In this document: positions 22,313 to 34,715 of the stretch, piece after piece
Numbering within the stretch: position 1 is the stretch's first letter
Layout of the letters: each line of letters opens with the position of its first letter
Assembly: GCA_019914995.1 (NCBI GenBank)
Contig: CM034139.1
Location: forward strand, 873,001 to 937,000
Source: Acanthochlamys bracteata
Taxonomy: Eukaryota > Streptophyta > Magnoliopsida > Pandanales > Velloziaceae
Direction: 5' to 3'
DNA length: 64,000 nt
Notes under the pieces: model-generated
Seen by the model: the letters and a program-made list of their open reading frames with translations, nothing else
Told to the model about the DNA's origin: nothing
Databases searched by the model: none
Translations under genes and position numbers: made by a program

Positions 22313-24452
22313 TATGTACCTGGCCACAAGTGCACGACTCGTCTATATGCAATTGCAATGAGCGAAGCTAACGAATTGGAAGGAGGAGATAGCGAGGAAG
22401 AACAAGATGCAGACTTGGAGGATGCCACGTTATCTCTCAGTGCGATGCGTGGCTTGACTGGACCACAGACATTACGTGTTGCCGGAAAAATTAAGAAGTA
22501 AGAGGTCTTTATCTTAATCGATTCAAGAAGCACCCATAACTTTATATCAGATCGCCTTGTGAAGCACTTGAGGTTGAGCTCTTCACCCGTAAGGGCCCTT
22601 AAGGTAGAGCTTGCAGATGGGAGGCCTCACTCCGTTGATGTCATATGCAAGCAAGTTCCACTAAACATTGGAAGAGTGGAATTAATGGTGGATGTCTACC
22701 CTTTACCTATAGAGGGGATGGACTTAGTCCTAGGAATACAATGGCTAGAGGGCTTAGGGGAAGTGGTGAGCAATTGGCGCCAGTCGCAAATGAGGTTCAC
22801 ATTGAATGGCCAAGAGTGCACCCTACAAGGTGTCCGGGAAGCAAGAGTATCCAGGTTACATGTTCTTAGCTCTAGATCTTCCCTCTGTTCTATAAGACTT
22901 ATGGCATCTGAGGCACCTGACGAGACTGCCCAAAAGAAAGAGGGTGCGCTGCCAGCAGAGCTACAAAATCTTATAGAACAGTACACATCAATCTTCAAAC
23001 CAGTTTTGGGGATGTCTCCTCAACGTTCCCACGATCATGTCATTCTATTGCTGCCCGAAGCTGCACCAGCCAATGTAAGACCCTACTGTTATCCCCATAT
23101 CCAGAAAGCTGAGATAGAGAAGGCCGTATCGGATATCCTATCACAAGGGATCATCCAACCAAGTAGCTTAGCATTTTCCTCTACAGTTTTGCTGGTTAAA
23201 AAGAAGGATGGATCTTGGCGTTTTTGTGTTGATTATAGAGCACTCAACGAGATCACCGTCAAGGATAAGTTTCCGATACCCATAATTGATGAACTATTAG
23301 ATGAGTTATATGGTGCTTGTTTCTTTTCTAAACTGGACCTCAAGTCCGGTTATCACCAAATTCGCGTGAAGACGGAAGATGTCCACAAGACAGCTTTTAG
23401 AACGCATGATCTACGAATTTTTGGTCATGCCCTTCGGCTTAACTAATGCCCCGGCAACCTTTCAATCCCTCATGAACGAGGTTTTTCGACCCTATCTTCG
23501 TAAATTTGTATTAGTTTTCTTTGACGATATTCTCATCTACAGCAGGACTTGGCAAGACCATTTGAATCACCTAGCCACGGTATTTTCAGTCTTAAAGAAG
23601 GAGCAGCTATATACTAACTTGGCAAAGTGTCGTTTTGGGTGCAAGCAACTAGAGTACCTTGGTCATATTGTTTCCAAAGATGGCATTGCAGCAGATCCTA
23701 TGAAGATTAAGGCCATGACAGACTGGCCAGTGCCCAAATCGGCCACTGAACTTAGGGGATTCTTGGGCCTCACTAGTTATTATCGGAGATTCATCAAGAA
23801 TTATGAAACGATAGCCGCTCCTTTGACTGCATTACTGAAAAAGGAGTCATTTCAATGGAATCCAGATTCAGCAGAGGCTTTTGAAACTTTGAAGAAGGCA
23901 ATGACAGAAGCACCTGTTTTAGCTTCTCCTTATTTCAATGCAATATTTACCGTAGAAACAAATGCTTCAAATAAGGGACTCGGTGCTGTCCTCACACAAC
24001 AGAATAAGCCTATAGCATTTTTCAGTAAGGCATTATCTTCCACCGCCCTCGCTAAATCGACTTATGAGAAGGAACTCATGGCTCTCGTTCTAGCAGTTCA
24101 AAAGTGGAAACCATACTTGCTTGGCCAGCGATTCATTATCAAGACGGATCATTTGAGTTTGAAGTACCTCTTGGAACAACGATTATCAACCCCATACCAG
24201 CACAGATGGTTGGTTAAACTCCTTGGATTTGATTATCAAATTGTTTACCGCTCAGGAGCTCAAAACGTAGTGGCGGATGCACTTTCACGCAGTCCCGAGG
24301 CTTCCTTGGCAGCTGTTTCAACACTCCAGTACTCATTCTGGGATGATTTTCACAAGGCTCAGCAAGAAGATCATTCTCTAACAGAGTTATGTAAGGCAGC
24401 AGACGATGGCTCACATCCAGAATTGAAGGTGGTGGATGGGCTGCTCATGTGA
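22313..24452 (+). pseudogene. Chromovirus element B: zinc knuckle end, protease, RT, RNase H
   Basis: Begins at the end of a gag zinc knuckle (YVPGHKC). The protease follows: its active site reads LIDSRSTHNF, where DSG is normal, so the essential Gly is replaced by Arg. A stop lies just upstream (about 22499). The LVLGIQWLEGLG motif is protease-typical. RT runs from about 22990 with [28 protein letters not shown] and FSKLDLKSGYHQIR. A deletion of about 5 bp near 23409 shifts the frame before MPFGLTNAPATFQ. The catalytic box is FFDDILIYS. RNase H with KALSSTALAKSTYEKEL and VVADALSRSP follows and ends at 24452. Confidence 0.85.
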
Positions 24453-25645
24453 AACGGAAAGCTATGGGTACCTAACAGCAGTTCCTTGTGCACACAACTA
24501 TTGGTTGAGGCACATAATTCTGCTCAAGGGGGACACGAGTGACAGTTTCGCACCTTCAAAGGTTAGCACAAAACTTTTACTAGCCTGGTATGTCTAAAGA
24601 CGTTCAACACTATATTGCAGCTTGTGTTGCTTGTGCTCGGGCCAAGACCGAATCTCTTCGACCAGCAGGGCTCTTGCAACCTTTACCAATACCCGATCAG
24701 ATATAGTCAGATATTTTAATGGATTTCATAGAGGGTTTACCACCATTGGGAGGGAAGGATGTAATCTTCGTAGTGGTGGATCGCCTATCCAAGTACGCTC
24801 ATTTTATTGACCTTAAACATCCTTACACTACAGTAGACATAGCTGACATTTTTGCCAAGGAAGTGGTTCGCCTATATGGTTGTCCCACCTCTATTGTGTC
24901 CGACAGAGATCCTGACTTTCTCAGCACCTTTTGGAAGGAATTGCATCGCTTTCAAGGCATCTCACTTCATCTGAGCACGGCTTATCATCCTCAGACGGAC
25001 AGACAAAGCGAAGTAGTGAATAGAGGGTTGGAATGGTATTTATGCTGCTTCGTAGGAGACCATCCCCGCAAGTGGATTAACTGGCTGCACTGGGCAGAGT
25101 ATTCGTACAACACAAGCACTCACTCGGCCAGTAGGACAACCCTCTTTGAAGCAGTTTACGGTAGACCACCACCTGCATTAGTTGCTTGGCCCGTAGGATC
25201 TCGGCCACTGGATGAATTGGACGAGCAGTTGCGCAAACGGGATGACATCCTTAAGGAGCTGCGCTTCCATCTTGTGCGAGCTCAAAATAGGATGAAGTAG
25301 CTGGCGGATAGTCACAGAAGGGAGAAATATTTTCAACCAGGGGATCAGGTACTGCTCAGATTACAGCCTTATTGTCAATCCTCAATAGCTGAGCGAAAGA
25401 ACCATAAGTTAAGGTATCGCTACCATAGGCCGTACTCCGTGCTTGAAGCTGTTGGACCAGTAGTATACAGGCTGGCATTACCCTCAACATCCAAAATTCA
25501 TCCAGTTTTTCATGTATCCCAACTTAAGGATGCTAAGTTCTTATCACAAAATTTGATTGGAAGAGCCATCATTGAAGCTCTACCCGAAGATGGCCCCGAG
25601 GACGAGGCCGAATCTCAAGGGAAAGGGAGTGATGCACTGGGCTAG
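24453..25645 (+). pseudogene. Chromovirus element B: integrase and degenerate chromodomain region
   Basis: Stops break the zinc-binding part (24453-24718). The core is open at 24719-25300: MDFIEGLPPLGGKD (first Asp), SDRDPDF (second Asp), and the Glu in QSEVVNR. A stop at 25300 interrupts just before ADSHRREKYFQPGD, the integrase C-terminal domain. HPVFHVSQLK marks the end of the domain typical of chromoviruses. The chromodomain expected after it is not recognisable beyond an acidic stretch ending at 25645. Confidence 0.85.
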
Positions 25646-25781
25646 GAAATTATGGGACAGAACAAAGAAGGGCATTTCCTTAGGAAGAGACAACGAAATT
25701 CCAGTTGCAGGACTTGTCCCGATTGCCAGTCCTAACAGCTGGAGAAGCATCAGTCACCGGTTACAGATTTAGGTGCATTAG
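25646..25781 (+). other. Chromovirus B 3' untranslated stretch
   Basis: Sequence between the last pol codons and the LTR-like region. The purine tract expected before the LTR is only weakly present (AGGTGCATTAG at 25771-25781). Confidence 0.35.
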
Positions 25782-26075
25782 TGTTGCTAAGACTCATTAG
25801 CAACTAGTATTAGATGTTTAAAAGTCTTGCTGAGTTAGAGTTTCTGAAGGAGTCTAACTGTGGATAGCACAGTTAAAGCTAAGAGTCCTTTAAGTTTAGA
25901 AGTTCTTTGCAAGTGGAACTTTATTAGGCATAGGAGTTCTTTTGTAGAAGAACTCCTTGTTTAGCTATAAATAAGCATTGTAAGCCTCAATGGAGGCAGA
26001 AAAGATTTATGCATTAGCTATTTTTTAATTACAGTTTACTAGTTATTTTGTTACTTCCCACTATTTGTTGAAGGT
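25782..26075 (+). repeat. Truncated 3' LTR of chromovirus B
   Basis: Begins TGTTGCTAAGAC directly after the pol 3' end. It contains a TATA box (TATAAATA, 25966-25973) followed about 30 bp later by GGAGGCAG and an A/T-rich stretch, the usual U3-R layout of a short LTR. Its right end is lost where copia gag codons begin. No second copy of this LTR lies in the window to confirm the ends. Confidence 0.5.
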
Positions 26076-26080
26076 GTATC

Positions 26081-27396
26081 ATGAATCTTCTCTACTGCGC
26101 AGTAGATCTAAATGAGTTCAACAGAATCAGTGCTTGCAATACTGCAAAAAAAATATGGGATCAACTAGAAATAACACATGAAGGAACCACACAAGTCAAA
26201 AAAATCAAAGTAAACCTACTCATGCATGATTATGAAAACTTCAAAATTAACCGAGGTGAGTCCATTACTCAAATATTTACTAAATTTATTAACATCACAA
26301 ATTCTCTGAAGAATTTAGGAAAGGTCTTCAAATCCGAAGAGCTGAATTGGAAAATACTAAGAGCTGTGCTGCCAACCTTTGGATGAAAAGTAGATGCCAT
26401 AGAGAAAAATCCAACCTTTCCTCAAATGTCTCTGGATGAACTAATTGGCAAACTAATGGCCAAAGAACTGTCATTAAAGAAATCTGATGAACGTCCTGAA
26501 GGGATTGCATTAAAAATAAATGACCAGCAGGTAAGTGATTCTCCTCTGATGAAGATATTGCACTCCTAATCCGAAAATTTAAAAGTTTTCTCAGAAGAAA
26601 CAAGTTTAGAAAAAGAAAGGGTTTTGGAAGAAACAATAGAGGAGAAGACAGACAAGACACAAATTGCTTCAACTGCAACAAACCAGGACATTTCAAGAAC
26701 GAATGGCAATTGCTCAAGAGATCAAAAAATAAATACGCAAGAAGGAAATGAGCTATGGCAGCATGGAGCGATGAAGATGAAAGCTCATCAGAAGACAGTC
26801 AGACTGAGACTGAGAAAAATGAAGAGGGCAACTTATGTTTGATGGCAGATCATGAAGATACTAATGAGGTAAACTCTACTGACTATGATGACTCTAATGA
26901 AGAATTACAAGATGTATTTGATGAACTATATGCAAAATATCTACATGCTAAAACTGATTGCAAAATTATGAAAGTATACATGCATAAATTTAAGGATGAA
27001 AACGAATGCCTAAAGAAAGAAATACTTGCACTAAAAAATGTCTTAGAAGACAAGACTGATACAATAAAAGACACACTGCATGTTGATTATGACCATATGA
27101 ACTCCAAGCTATGTGCACTACGTATTGAAAATAAGCGTCTAATGCAAACTAATGAAAAGCTACATGTCAAACTAAATAAATGTAAGACTGGTGAACTAAC
27201 AAGTTGCGCAGAAAGCTCAAGTATAAACATGATAAAGAAAATTGCTGAACTTGAAGAGTTAAATGAAGCACTGAGTCGAGAAGTAGATAGATTGTCATAT
27301 CCCACCATTCCAGATCTTAAGCCATTCATGAATGATTATACTAATATGTACGTGAAAGAGAGCAAGCTGAAGGAAGAAAATCAAAAACTGCTTTAA
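26081..27396 (+). pseudogene. Sirevirus gag
   Basis: 26081-26386 is the copia gag (UBN2-like) domain: MNLLYCAVDLNEFNRI, then AKKIWDQLE and the LLMHDYENFKI region. A TGA follows TFG. Downstream blocks continue the domain to about 26520. A zinc knuckle near 26665 reads CFNCNKPGHFKNEW: the last Cys is replaced by Trp. From 26755 a 213-codon block is acidic and then strongly coiled coil (heptad-rich from about residue 50), as in Sirevirus gag C-termini, and ends at a TAA after ENQKLL. Gag forms the virus-like particle. This one is broken. Confidence 0.8.
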
Positions 27397-28978
27397 GAAA
27401 ACAAAAGTCTGCAAAGTAAGAATCTCGATCTAGAAGCTTCATTGGCAAAATTTGTGAAAGAAAAAGATATATTTGATGCAATACTGGGAGCTCAACGCAG
27501 CACATACAGAAAAGAAGGAATAGAATTTGTACCAACATCTAAAGCAACTGGTAAACAAATCTCAAGGTATGATGATCAGCCTTCTACCAGTTACACAGGT
27601 ATGTTGACAGCAAGGGTGTAGAACAAGAAAAATTCAGTGTCCAAAGCATGCACAACAAATGAGTCATATTTCATAACACCTTTTATCAAATATTTCTAAT
27701 GCGGTAGAAAAGGTCATACTATTAATTCTTACTGGTATAAAAAGAACACCAATAAAATAAAAATAATATGGGTTCCAAAAGGAATACTTAACAGCACTAA
27801 CTCTCTAGGATCCAAAAAAATTTGGGTACCTAAACACTGAAACTTCTTCTGCAGGAAGGAGCAGAGCCAACCCGACTGAAATATAGCAAATGGTATTTGG
27901 ACAGCGGCTGCTCAAAACACATGACAGGAAACGAAAAATGCTTCAGTAGTTTGCAAAAACAATTCGGTGGAAATGTAATTCTTGGTGACAACAGTAAGTG
28001 CAAAGTAATAGGTGTGGAAAAAATAGGTAATCCTTCATCTGTCTGCATAGAAAATATTCTTCATGTTAAAGGATTGAAACACAACTTAATAAGCATAAGT
28101 CAACTATGCGATAATGGCTTCAAGGTCAATTTTGATAATCACTGCTGTTCAATCGTTAACTTATCATCTGGAGAAGAAATATTAAATGGAAAAAGGGAAG
28201 GCAATGTTTATGTGATTTATATTGATGAACTTTCTAACCATAAAATGTGTTTAGTGACTAGCCAGCAGGAAAGCAGCTGGCTCTGGCACAGACGTTTAGG
28301 ACACTACAACATCAAGATTCTATCAAAACTGTCTAAGTTAAAATTAGTAAAGGTTTGCCTGAAGCAAACTACAGTCTGGACGAACTATATGATGCTTGTG
28401 CTTAAGGAAAACAAGTAAAGTCATCATTAAAGCACAAACAAGTGATAACAACTAGCCAACCATTACAACTACTGCACATAGATTTGTTTGGACCATCAAG
28501 GACAGCAAGTCTGGGAGGTAAGTACTACTGCTTAGTAATTGTAGATGATTACTCTCGTTTTTGTTGGGTCTATTTTCTTGCATATAAGAATGATGCTCTA
28601 AAAATATTTGTATGTTTCTTCAAAAAAATTAAAAAAGAACTCAATCACAATATCTGCGCTATAAGAAGTGATCATGGTAGGGAATTTCAAAATTTTTATT
28701 TTGATGAATTCTGTGACACTAATGGTTTAACGCACAACTTCTCTGCTCCTAGAACCCCCCAATAAAATGATGTAGTGGAAAGGAAAAATAGAGTGCTAGT
28801 AGAAATGGCTCAAACCATGTTAATAGAGCAAAACCTGCTAAAATATTTTCGGGATGAAGCTGTTAACACTGTATGCCACATTATCAATCGTGCATTCATT
28901 CGTCCTATTTTTAAAAAGACTTCATATGAGCTTCTAAAGGGAAGAACTTCAAATATTGCTTATTTAAGAACCTTTTGA
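27397..28978 (+). pseudogene. Sirevirus protease, GAG-pre-integrase and integrase
   Basis: The protease site WYLDSGCSKHMTG lies at about 27888-27926 and the DSG triad is intact. SISQLCDNGF follows. The GAG-pre-integrase motif WLWHRRLGH is near 28285. Integrase: HIDLFGP (first Asp, about 28475), VDDYSRFCWVYF, RSDHGREF (second Asp, about 28665) and VVERKNR (Glu, about 28775). An ochre stop just before NDVVE, a stop at 28418 and one at 28978 inactivate it. Confidence 0.85.
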
Positions 28979-29596
28979 CGTAAATGTTTTATACTAAACA
29001 ATGGGAAAGATAACCTTGGAAAGTTTGATGCAAAAAGTGACGAAGGTATTGGTTATTCCTCAACATCAAAAGCATATAGAATCTTCAATAAACGAACCAT
29101 GATTATTGAAGAATCCATGCATGTATTATTTAATGAGTCTAACAATGGGCCGAGAAGAAATCCAGAACTAGATGCAGGGTCAGAAGAAGAAGAAGAGTTA
29201 TTCCCATCGACAGAAATACAACAAATTACAGAGAATCAAACAGCTGACGAACAGCCAGCTGAAATAACAGAGGAAGAATAAACTTCTGGAAGTCTACCTG
29301 ATCAAGCAGAAATTCATGAACAAATCAATAGACCTTTCAAGCACAGATCCAGTCATACACAGAAAAACATATTGGGTGAGGTAAATGAAGGTATAAGAAC
29401 CAGATCTCATTTTAAAAATAAATTTATAGAACACTCTGTTTTTGTATCAAATCTAAAACCAAAATGCATATATGATGCTCTGACAGATAACTCAAGGATC
29501 ATTGCTATGCAAGAGGAATTAAATCAGTTTGAAAGAAACAATGTATGGCATCTTGTTAGGAAACCTTCAAACAAATCCATCATAGAAACTAAGTAG
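28979..29596 (+). pseudogene. Sirevirus integrase C-terminus and linker to RT
   Basis: Contains the usual copia motif series after integrase: KCFILNNGKDNLGKFD and DEGI-GYSSTSKAYRI in broken frame (28980-29100). An acidic linker follows, then 29372-29596 with EELNQFERNNVWHLV, the RT leader. The first block ends at TAG 29597. Confidence 0.7.
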
Positions 29597-30978
29597 GTGT
29601 TCAAAAATAAATTGGATGAAAATGGTAATATCATTAAAAACAAAGCTAGACTAGTAGCAAAAGGATATAATCAAGAAGAAGGAATAGATTTTGATGAAAC
29701 TCATGCTCCTGTTGCACGTCTTGAGGCTATTAGAATACTACTTACTTTTGCATGTCACAAAGACTTTAAACTCTTTCAAATGAATGTTAAAAGTGCTTTC
29801 TTGAATTGATTCCTAAAAGAAGAAGTGTATGTTGAACAACCTCTTGGTTTTGAAAACACAAATTTTTCAAGTCATGTTTACAAACTGAACAAAGCACACT
29901 ATGGTCTGAAACAAGCTCCCAGAGCTTGGTATGAGCGGTTAAGTACATTTCTGATTGATAAAGGTTTCAGTCGAGGTAAAATTGACTTAACTTGATTTAC
30001 CTTACATGAAGATAATGACACGTTAATTGTACAAATTTATGTAGATGACATAATCTTTGGTGCTACTAACGAAAGAGTATGCAAAAAATTTTCTAACCTG
30101 ATGCAAGAAGAGTTTGAAATGAGCCTCATGGGAGAACTGAATTATTTTCTTGGTTTACAAGTTAAACAACTGAAAAATGGCATCTTTATAAGTCAAAGTA
30201 AGTACATTAAAGAATTGATCAAAAAGTACAGCATGGAAGGAAACAAGGAGATAAACACCCTAATGTCTACCTCTTGCAAGTTAAACCGAGATGAGACATG
30301 TAAAGCAGTTGATAAAAAACTATATAGAGGTATGATTGGATCACTCTTATATCTAACTGCCAGTAGACCGGATATTCAATTTAGTGTGTGCTTATGTGCT
30401 AGATTTCAAAGTGATCCAAAAGAGTCCCACTTGATAGCTGTAAAACGAATTATTAGGTACTTAGTTGGAACTAAAGAATTAGGATTGTTCTACCCCAGAG
30501 GATGTGAATTTAATTTATATGCTTATACTGACGCTGATTTTGGTGGTTGCAAGCATGATAGAAAGAGCACAAGTGGCTCATGTCAGTTTGTAGGAAGCTG
30601 CTTGATCTCACGGTGCTCTAGGAAACAAGTTTCAGTAGCAATGTCCACTACCGAAGCACAATACATAGCTGCTGGAAGCTACTGCTCTTAGGTACTTTGG
30701 ATAAAACAGCAACTTCTTGATCTTGGTTTTGACTTTAAAAATGTCCAATATTTTATGACAATACTAGTGCTATTAAGTTAACAAAAAATCCTATTCAACA
30801 TTCACGCACAAAGCACATTAATTTGAGACACCATTTCATTAGAGAGCATGTTGAATCCAATAACATAATATTAAACTTTGTTAACTCTGAAAATCAACTG
30901 GCTGACGTTTTTACTAATCCTTTAGGATTTGACTCTTTTTCAAGAATCTGCCATGAGTTAGGCCTATGTATAATATAA
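29597..30978 (+). pseudogene. Sirevirus reverse transcriptase and RNase H
   Basis: [39 protein letters not shown] (then a stop), HYGLKQAPRAWYERL and the catalytic box YVDDIIFGAT at about 30040. RNase H from about 30330: GSLLYLTASRPDI, YTDADFGGC, the KSTSGSCQFVG signature, and MSTTEAQYIAA. It ends with the Sirevirus-like tail FSRICHELGLCII at 30978. At least five internal stops or shifts are present. Confidence 0.85.
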
Positions 30979-31262
30979 TCTTGCTCTGCTTTGCATCTCT
31001 GTTCTATATATCAACTTCAGCATATAATCAGCCACACAACAGCTGGCTGCAGTTATCAAAATGATGATAAGCAGCTGACTGGTCACGTGCTAAACACATG
31101 ACTAAGCTGACTCATTTTTAGACTGAACACATTATAAACTAACCCAACCAGGCAGCACTCCTCATTTCATCGTTCTCAATTCGAAACCAAAAATTCCCTC
31201 GCAAAACCCTTGTTCCGAATCCTCATATCTCAATCCCTCAAACCCTACTCTAAATCTCTCCC
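30979..31262 (+). other. Leader of the Sirevirus envelope-like ORF
   Basis: 284 bp without coding between RNase H and the next ORF. It contains CACGTG-type sequence (31083-31089) and a TATA-like box (31133-31138). Such elements may express the third ORF from a spliced or separate RNA. Which one applies is not visible. Confidence 0.4.
31133..31138 (+). promoter_or_regulatory. TATA-like box upstream of the envelope-like ORF
   Basis: TATAAA about 125 bp before the ATG at 31263, with a CT-rich leader between them. The position fits a plant promoter, but in DNA this AT-rich it could be chance. Confidence 0.3.
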
Positions 31263-32777
31263 ATGGCAAAGAAAAACAAAAAATTACAACCAAAACGCTC
31301 CAAAATTTCCTGTGGCGAGGACGACAGATTCACCGGAAAGCAAGAATTTGAAAAATACAGTCGGCAACTGGCGATCCCGATTTTGACTCCGGCGAGCATA
31401 AATTTTGATGATTTCAACTACTTTGGCCTAGAAGCGGACGAACTATTTGAGGCACAAGGTTGGCTGCCGTTCAACGACTGGCCCGGAGAATTCTCTGAAG
31501 AATATGTCCGAGTTTTTTATGCAAACCTCCATGAAACCGGAAATTCCTCTGTCCAAACCATGGTAAATGGTATTGAGATAAATCTGGAGGCGCGGTCCAT
31601 GTCCCTGATGCTTGACATACCCTATAGAGAAGAAATGCCGCCCGTAAGTGACTCAAAACTAAACTACCTGAAGCAAGCATTGGACGGACATAGTCACCAA
31701 GCATCAATACGACTCAACTGCTAACCTACCTCTGCTTCCGAGAGCTCTGTGCCTTATTATTTCAAAGATGATAGTCCCTCGGTCTGGCAGTCACAATATC
31801 ATCACCACTTATGATGCATTCTTGCTGTGGATGTTAGTAAAGAAACTTCCCATTAATCTCTGTGAGGTGATGCTGCACCACATGATTAGAGTATCTAAAT
31901 CTGGAAGCAAGCACTTTCTATATCCCCATATCATCTGTAGAGTATGCAGCGTTGAGATAGTGCACATGGGGACACTACAAGTGAAGAAGATGTTTAAGCT
32001 TGATGCAAAATTTCTGAGGAGAATTACAGAGGCAGAAGGGAAATCCAAGAACACTCAAGTTGATCATCTGACCAATACAAATGCAGCCCTGGCTCCTCTG
32101 ATAGAATGCCTCACCAACATCCACAATGCAATCCTGGAGCAAACTAAGGAAATCAAGAAGCTCAATGTTACCTTTGAACAGCTCAAGTATGCTATCTGTC
32201 AGCCAGAGCACTCCACATCTAAAACTGCACAAGAGGACACCAAAACAGAAAGTGACAAGGCTTAGGAGCATGCAGGGGAGGATGCACCCAATTCAGATCC
32301 TCCATAGATGGACACAAGCAGAAATGAAGAATCTACAACCCGTGAGACTGCCACTGAGCATCCTATGCACAAGGAGTCACCCACTGAATGCACTGTCCAA
32401 GTAGCCTCAGAAGAAATGGATCATGAAACTGAGCCACTATCCATTACTGTCTATGTAGCCCCAGCAACTCTGCAGGATGATCCCTTGTCTCAAGCAGCTC
32501 CAACAGAAAGTCCGTCTGCAGCTCCAACAGAAGCACATTATGATCCTCTCACCACACAACCTCCCTCTCTGATCCTCCATCATCACACTCAAACATTTCC
32601 AGCCTACCTCTAAAACGCAAAAATCTAAAACAAAGGGCTCACAAATCTGTCTCTAACTCCCAAGCCTTTTTAGATGATGATGTAGTGATTCTTCCCCAAT
32701 CCTCTGCTGCCAAACCTAAACATCAACGTCCTCGACTCCCTGGCTGTAGAACATCCTTCAGACGGAAAAATATTTAG
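31263..32777 (+). pseudogene. Sirevirus envelope-like (third) ORF
   Basis: ATG in a good plant context (CCATGG). 31263-31724 encodes a basic N-terminus (MAKKNKKLQPKR) and a region with VRVFYANLHETGN that resembles the plant transposon ORF domain found after pol in Sireviruses and Athila-like elements. A frameshift near 31690 moves it to 31768-32265. That part has coiled-coil-like ILEQTKEIKKL and an acidic, Ser/Thr/Pro-rich tail continuing with stops through 32613. A basic C-terminus (LPLKRKNLKQRAHK, then RTSFRRKNI) ends at 32777. I see no convincing fusion peptide or transmembrane anchor. A role in envelope function is only family lore. Non-functional as read. Confidence 0.65.
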
Positions 32778-33204
32778 CTAAACTTTGACTAGGCTTAGCT
32801 TGTTTACTTACTACTGCTTTTAATGTCTATGCTAAGACGTTCATCTTATTCTTAGTTATGATTGGATGTATGTTTGGTTGTTTAAACTTCTTGTTATGAT
32901 ATCTTTATTATCCTTCTTTATACTGACTGTGCTTTCAATGCTAAGTTTTTAGTTGTGTTATATTATTGGTACAACTTCACCTTTTTGAGATGACAAAGGG
33001 AGAGAAAAATCAGGAGATTTATTGCAATTATTGTATGATAGCATACAAATGTGACGGCTCAAATTAAGGGGGAGAAACACACAGGTAAACAAAATAGATG
33101 CAAAAGTTGAGGGGGAGCTATGCACAGGTAACCAAGGGTAAAACCAAAAATCTGATTGCTTTTGAAAACATAAATTAAAAATTCTTAATTAGTTTGTCAT
33201 CATC
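32778..33204 (+). other. Sirevirus 3' untranslated region
   Basis: AT-rich, no coding. Several GGGGGAG-type purine runs (about 33066-33072 and 33111-33117) precede the real polypurine tract, a pattern common in Sireviruses. Confidence 0.5.
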
Positions 33205-33217
33205 AAAAAGGGGGAGA
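33205..33217 (+). promoter_or_regulatory. Sirevirus polypurine tract
   Basis: AAAAAGGGGGAGA ends one base before the LTR TG. Multiple similar tracts lie upstream. Confidence 0.85.
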
Positions 33218-33218
33218 T

Positions 33219-34715
33219 TGTTGGAACTATCAAGTTAATTTTGATGATAACAATATATTAAGAATTATGATTTATATTGGACTAATAACTTAAAATCAAG
33301 TTCTGCAAGATTAGATAAATCAAGATTATTTTACTTACGGCAGACAATAACAGTTATTAAGCAGCCAACTGCTATGCTACTATAAATCAAACAGCATACA
33401 GAACAGAGGATTTCATAGTCACACTACAGTCAGTTGCTTAACTGCTGAAGCATATGAAGACTTCTCTGTATCGCCCAAAACAGAGTATTGGGTTCAACAA
33501 CAAAAAACTTAGCTCAAGCTCTTTGCCTCAAAAATTTTCTGGACTCACAACGCACTGAAGCAAATCAGATACAAGATCCACAACGAGCAAAAATTATCTT
33601 ATTCACAAAAAAGGAAAGCTCAATGATCAAGGAAAGAAAGCAAATTATACAACTGAGTTTGACAAATCAAGTCAAGACTGGAAAGTCAAATAAATTCAAA
33701 GCAGTCAACGTAGGATACATTTAATATGGACAAGCCAACTCAGCCCTCATATTACAGATAACAACGTAGCTAAGTCAAGTTCACAATCACTGGCGGGTAA
33801 ATTCAAATTTCTCTACATTGCATTTAATGCCATGAAGACATTGCATAAAGATAGCCGAAAGCAATTGTGGAAGCGGTTGATTAACTGCTGGACAAGCTGC
33901 TTCCTCTCTAGCATGAAGGTCTGCCAATGCAAAAGAGCGCCAACGGCAATCTTATTCAACGGAAAAATCGCCCTGCACAGAGATGAAATTTTATAAGAAG
34001 GGAGACAGAGCAACAAAGAAAAACAGAGAGAATATAAGACGAACAAAGACATACAAAAACTCAACAGCTCTACAAACGTCTTTACTCAAGCAATTGAAAC
34101 CCTACTGCTGCTGATCACACTGAAGATATCTCTCTCAGCAACCTTTCTGATCATCTCATTAAAAAAAACTTCGTGAACACTTAACCATCATGAGATAGAT
34201 CCTGCGCTCAACTTCTATTTACTTTCTTGTAACTTCTTACTAACTTTGTGACAAAGGTGCTGCGGGCACCGGGTAAGGAAGCTCAAGTTGAGCTTGGTGA
34301 AAATTCTTAAACCTTGTAATAGAGATAGCATATCAGCCAGAGGGGCAGTGGTGCCCAGTAGGCTGTGAGGGGTTGTCTTTGTGAAGAAATCCGGTGAGAG
34401 TAAGTGTGCTTGGTGAAGCACTTTGCTCTTGGTGTATATGTAGCTTATTAAAGGTTTAGTGAAGCTTTGGCTCTGATTATAGAGCGTCCGTGGATGTAGG
34501 CAAAGAGGTTTTGCCGAACCACGTTAAGTATTCTGAGTACTATCCTCTTTACCTAAGTCGGCAAATATTCTAACACTCTCTGTCTGTATGTTACATAATT
34601 GACTCAGCCGGCTATAAGCCTGCTGTCTGTAAGATAACTAAACTTCACGAAAATTTTTATTTATTAACTCAATTCACCCCTCCCTTATTGAGTTAATCTT
34701 ACAGAAGAACTAACA
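33219..34715 (+). repeat. Sirevirus 3' LTR
   Basis: 1497 bp, begins TGTTGGAACTATC and ends AGAACTAACA, with short inverted termini (TGTTGG / CTAACA). ATTAA follows at 34716-34720 as the probable target duplication, whose partner is lost with the 5' LTR. No long ORF inside is credible. Confidence 0.8.

Larger units (their letters stand above)
26076..34715 (+). mobile_element. 5'-truncated Sirevirus-type Ty1/copia retrotransposon with envelope-like ORF
   Basis: In order: gag (with coiled coil), protease, integrase, RT, RNase H, a separate envelope-like ORF, polypurine tract, 3' LTR. Domain order INT before RT marks Ty1/copia. The extended coiled-coil gag, extra 3' ORF and AAAAAGGGGGAGA tract followed by TTGTTGGAA are typical of the SIRE/Maximus lineage. 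The 5' LTR, PBS and gag N-terminus are missing. The left edge abuts the chromovirus LTR. The right edge is flanked by ATTAA inside a hAT-type MITE. Confidence 0.85.
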
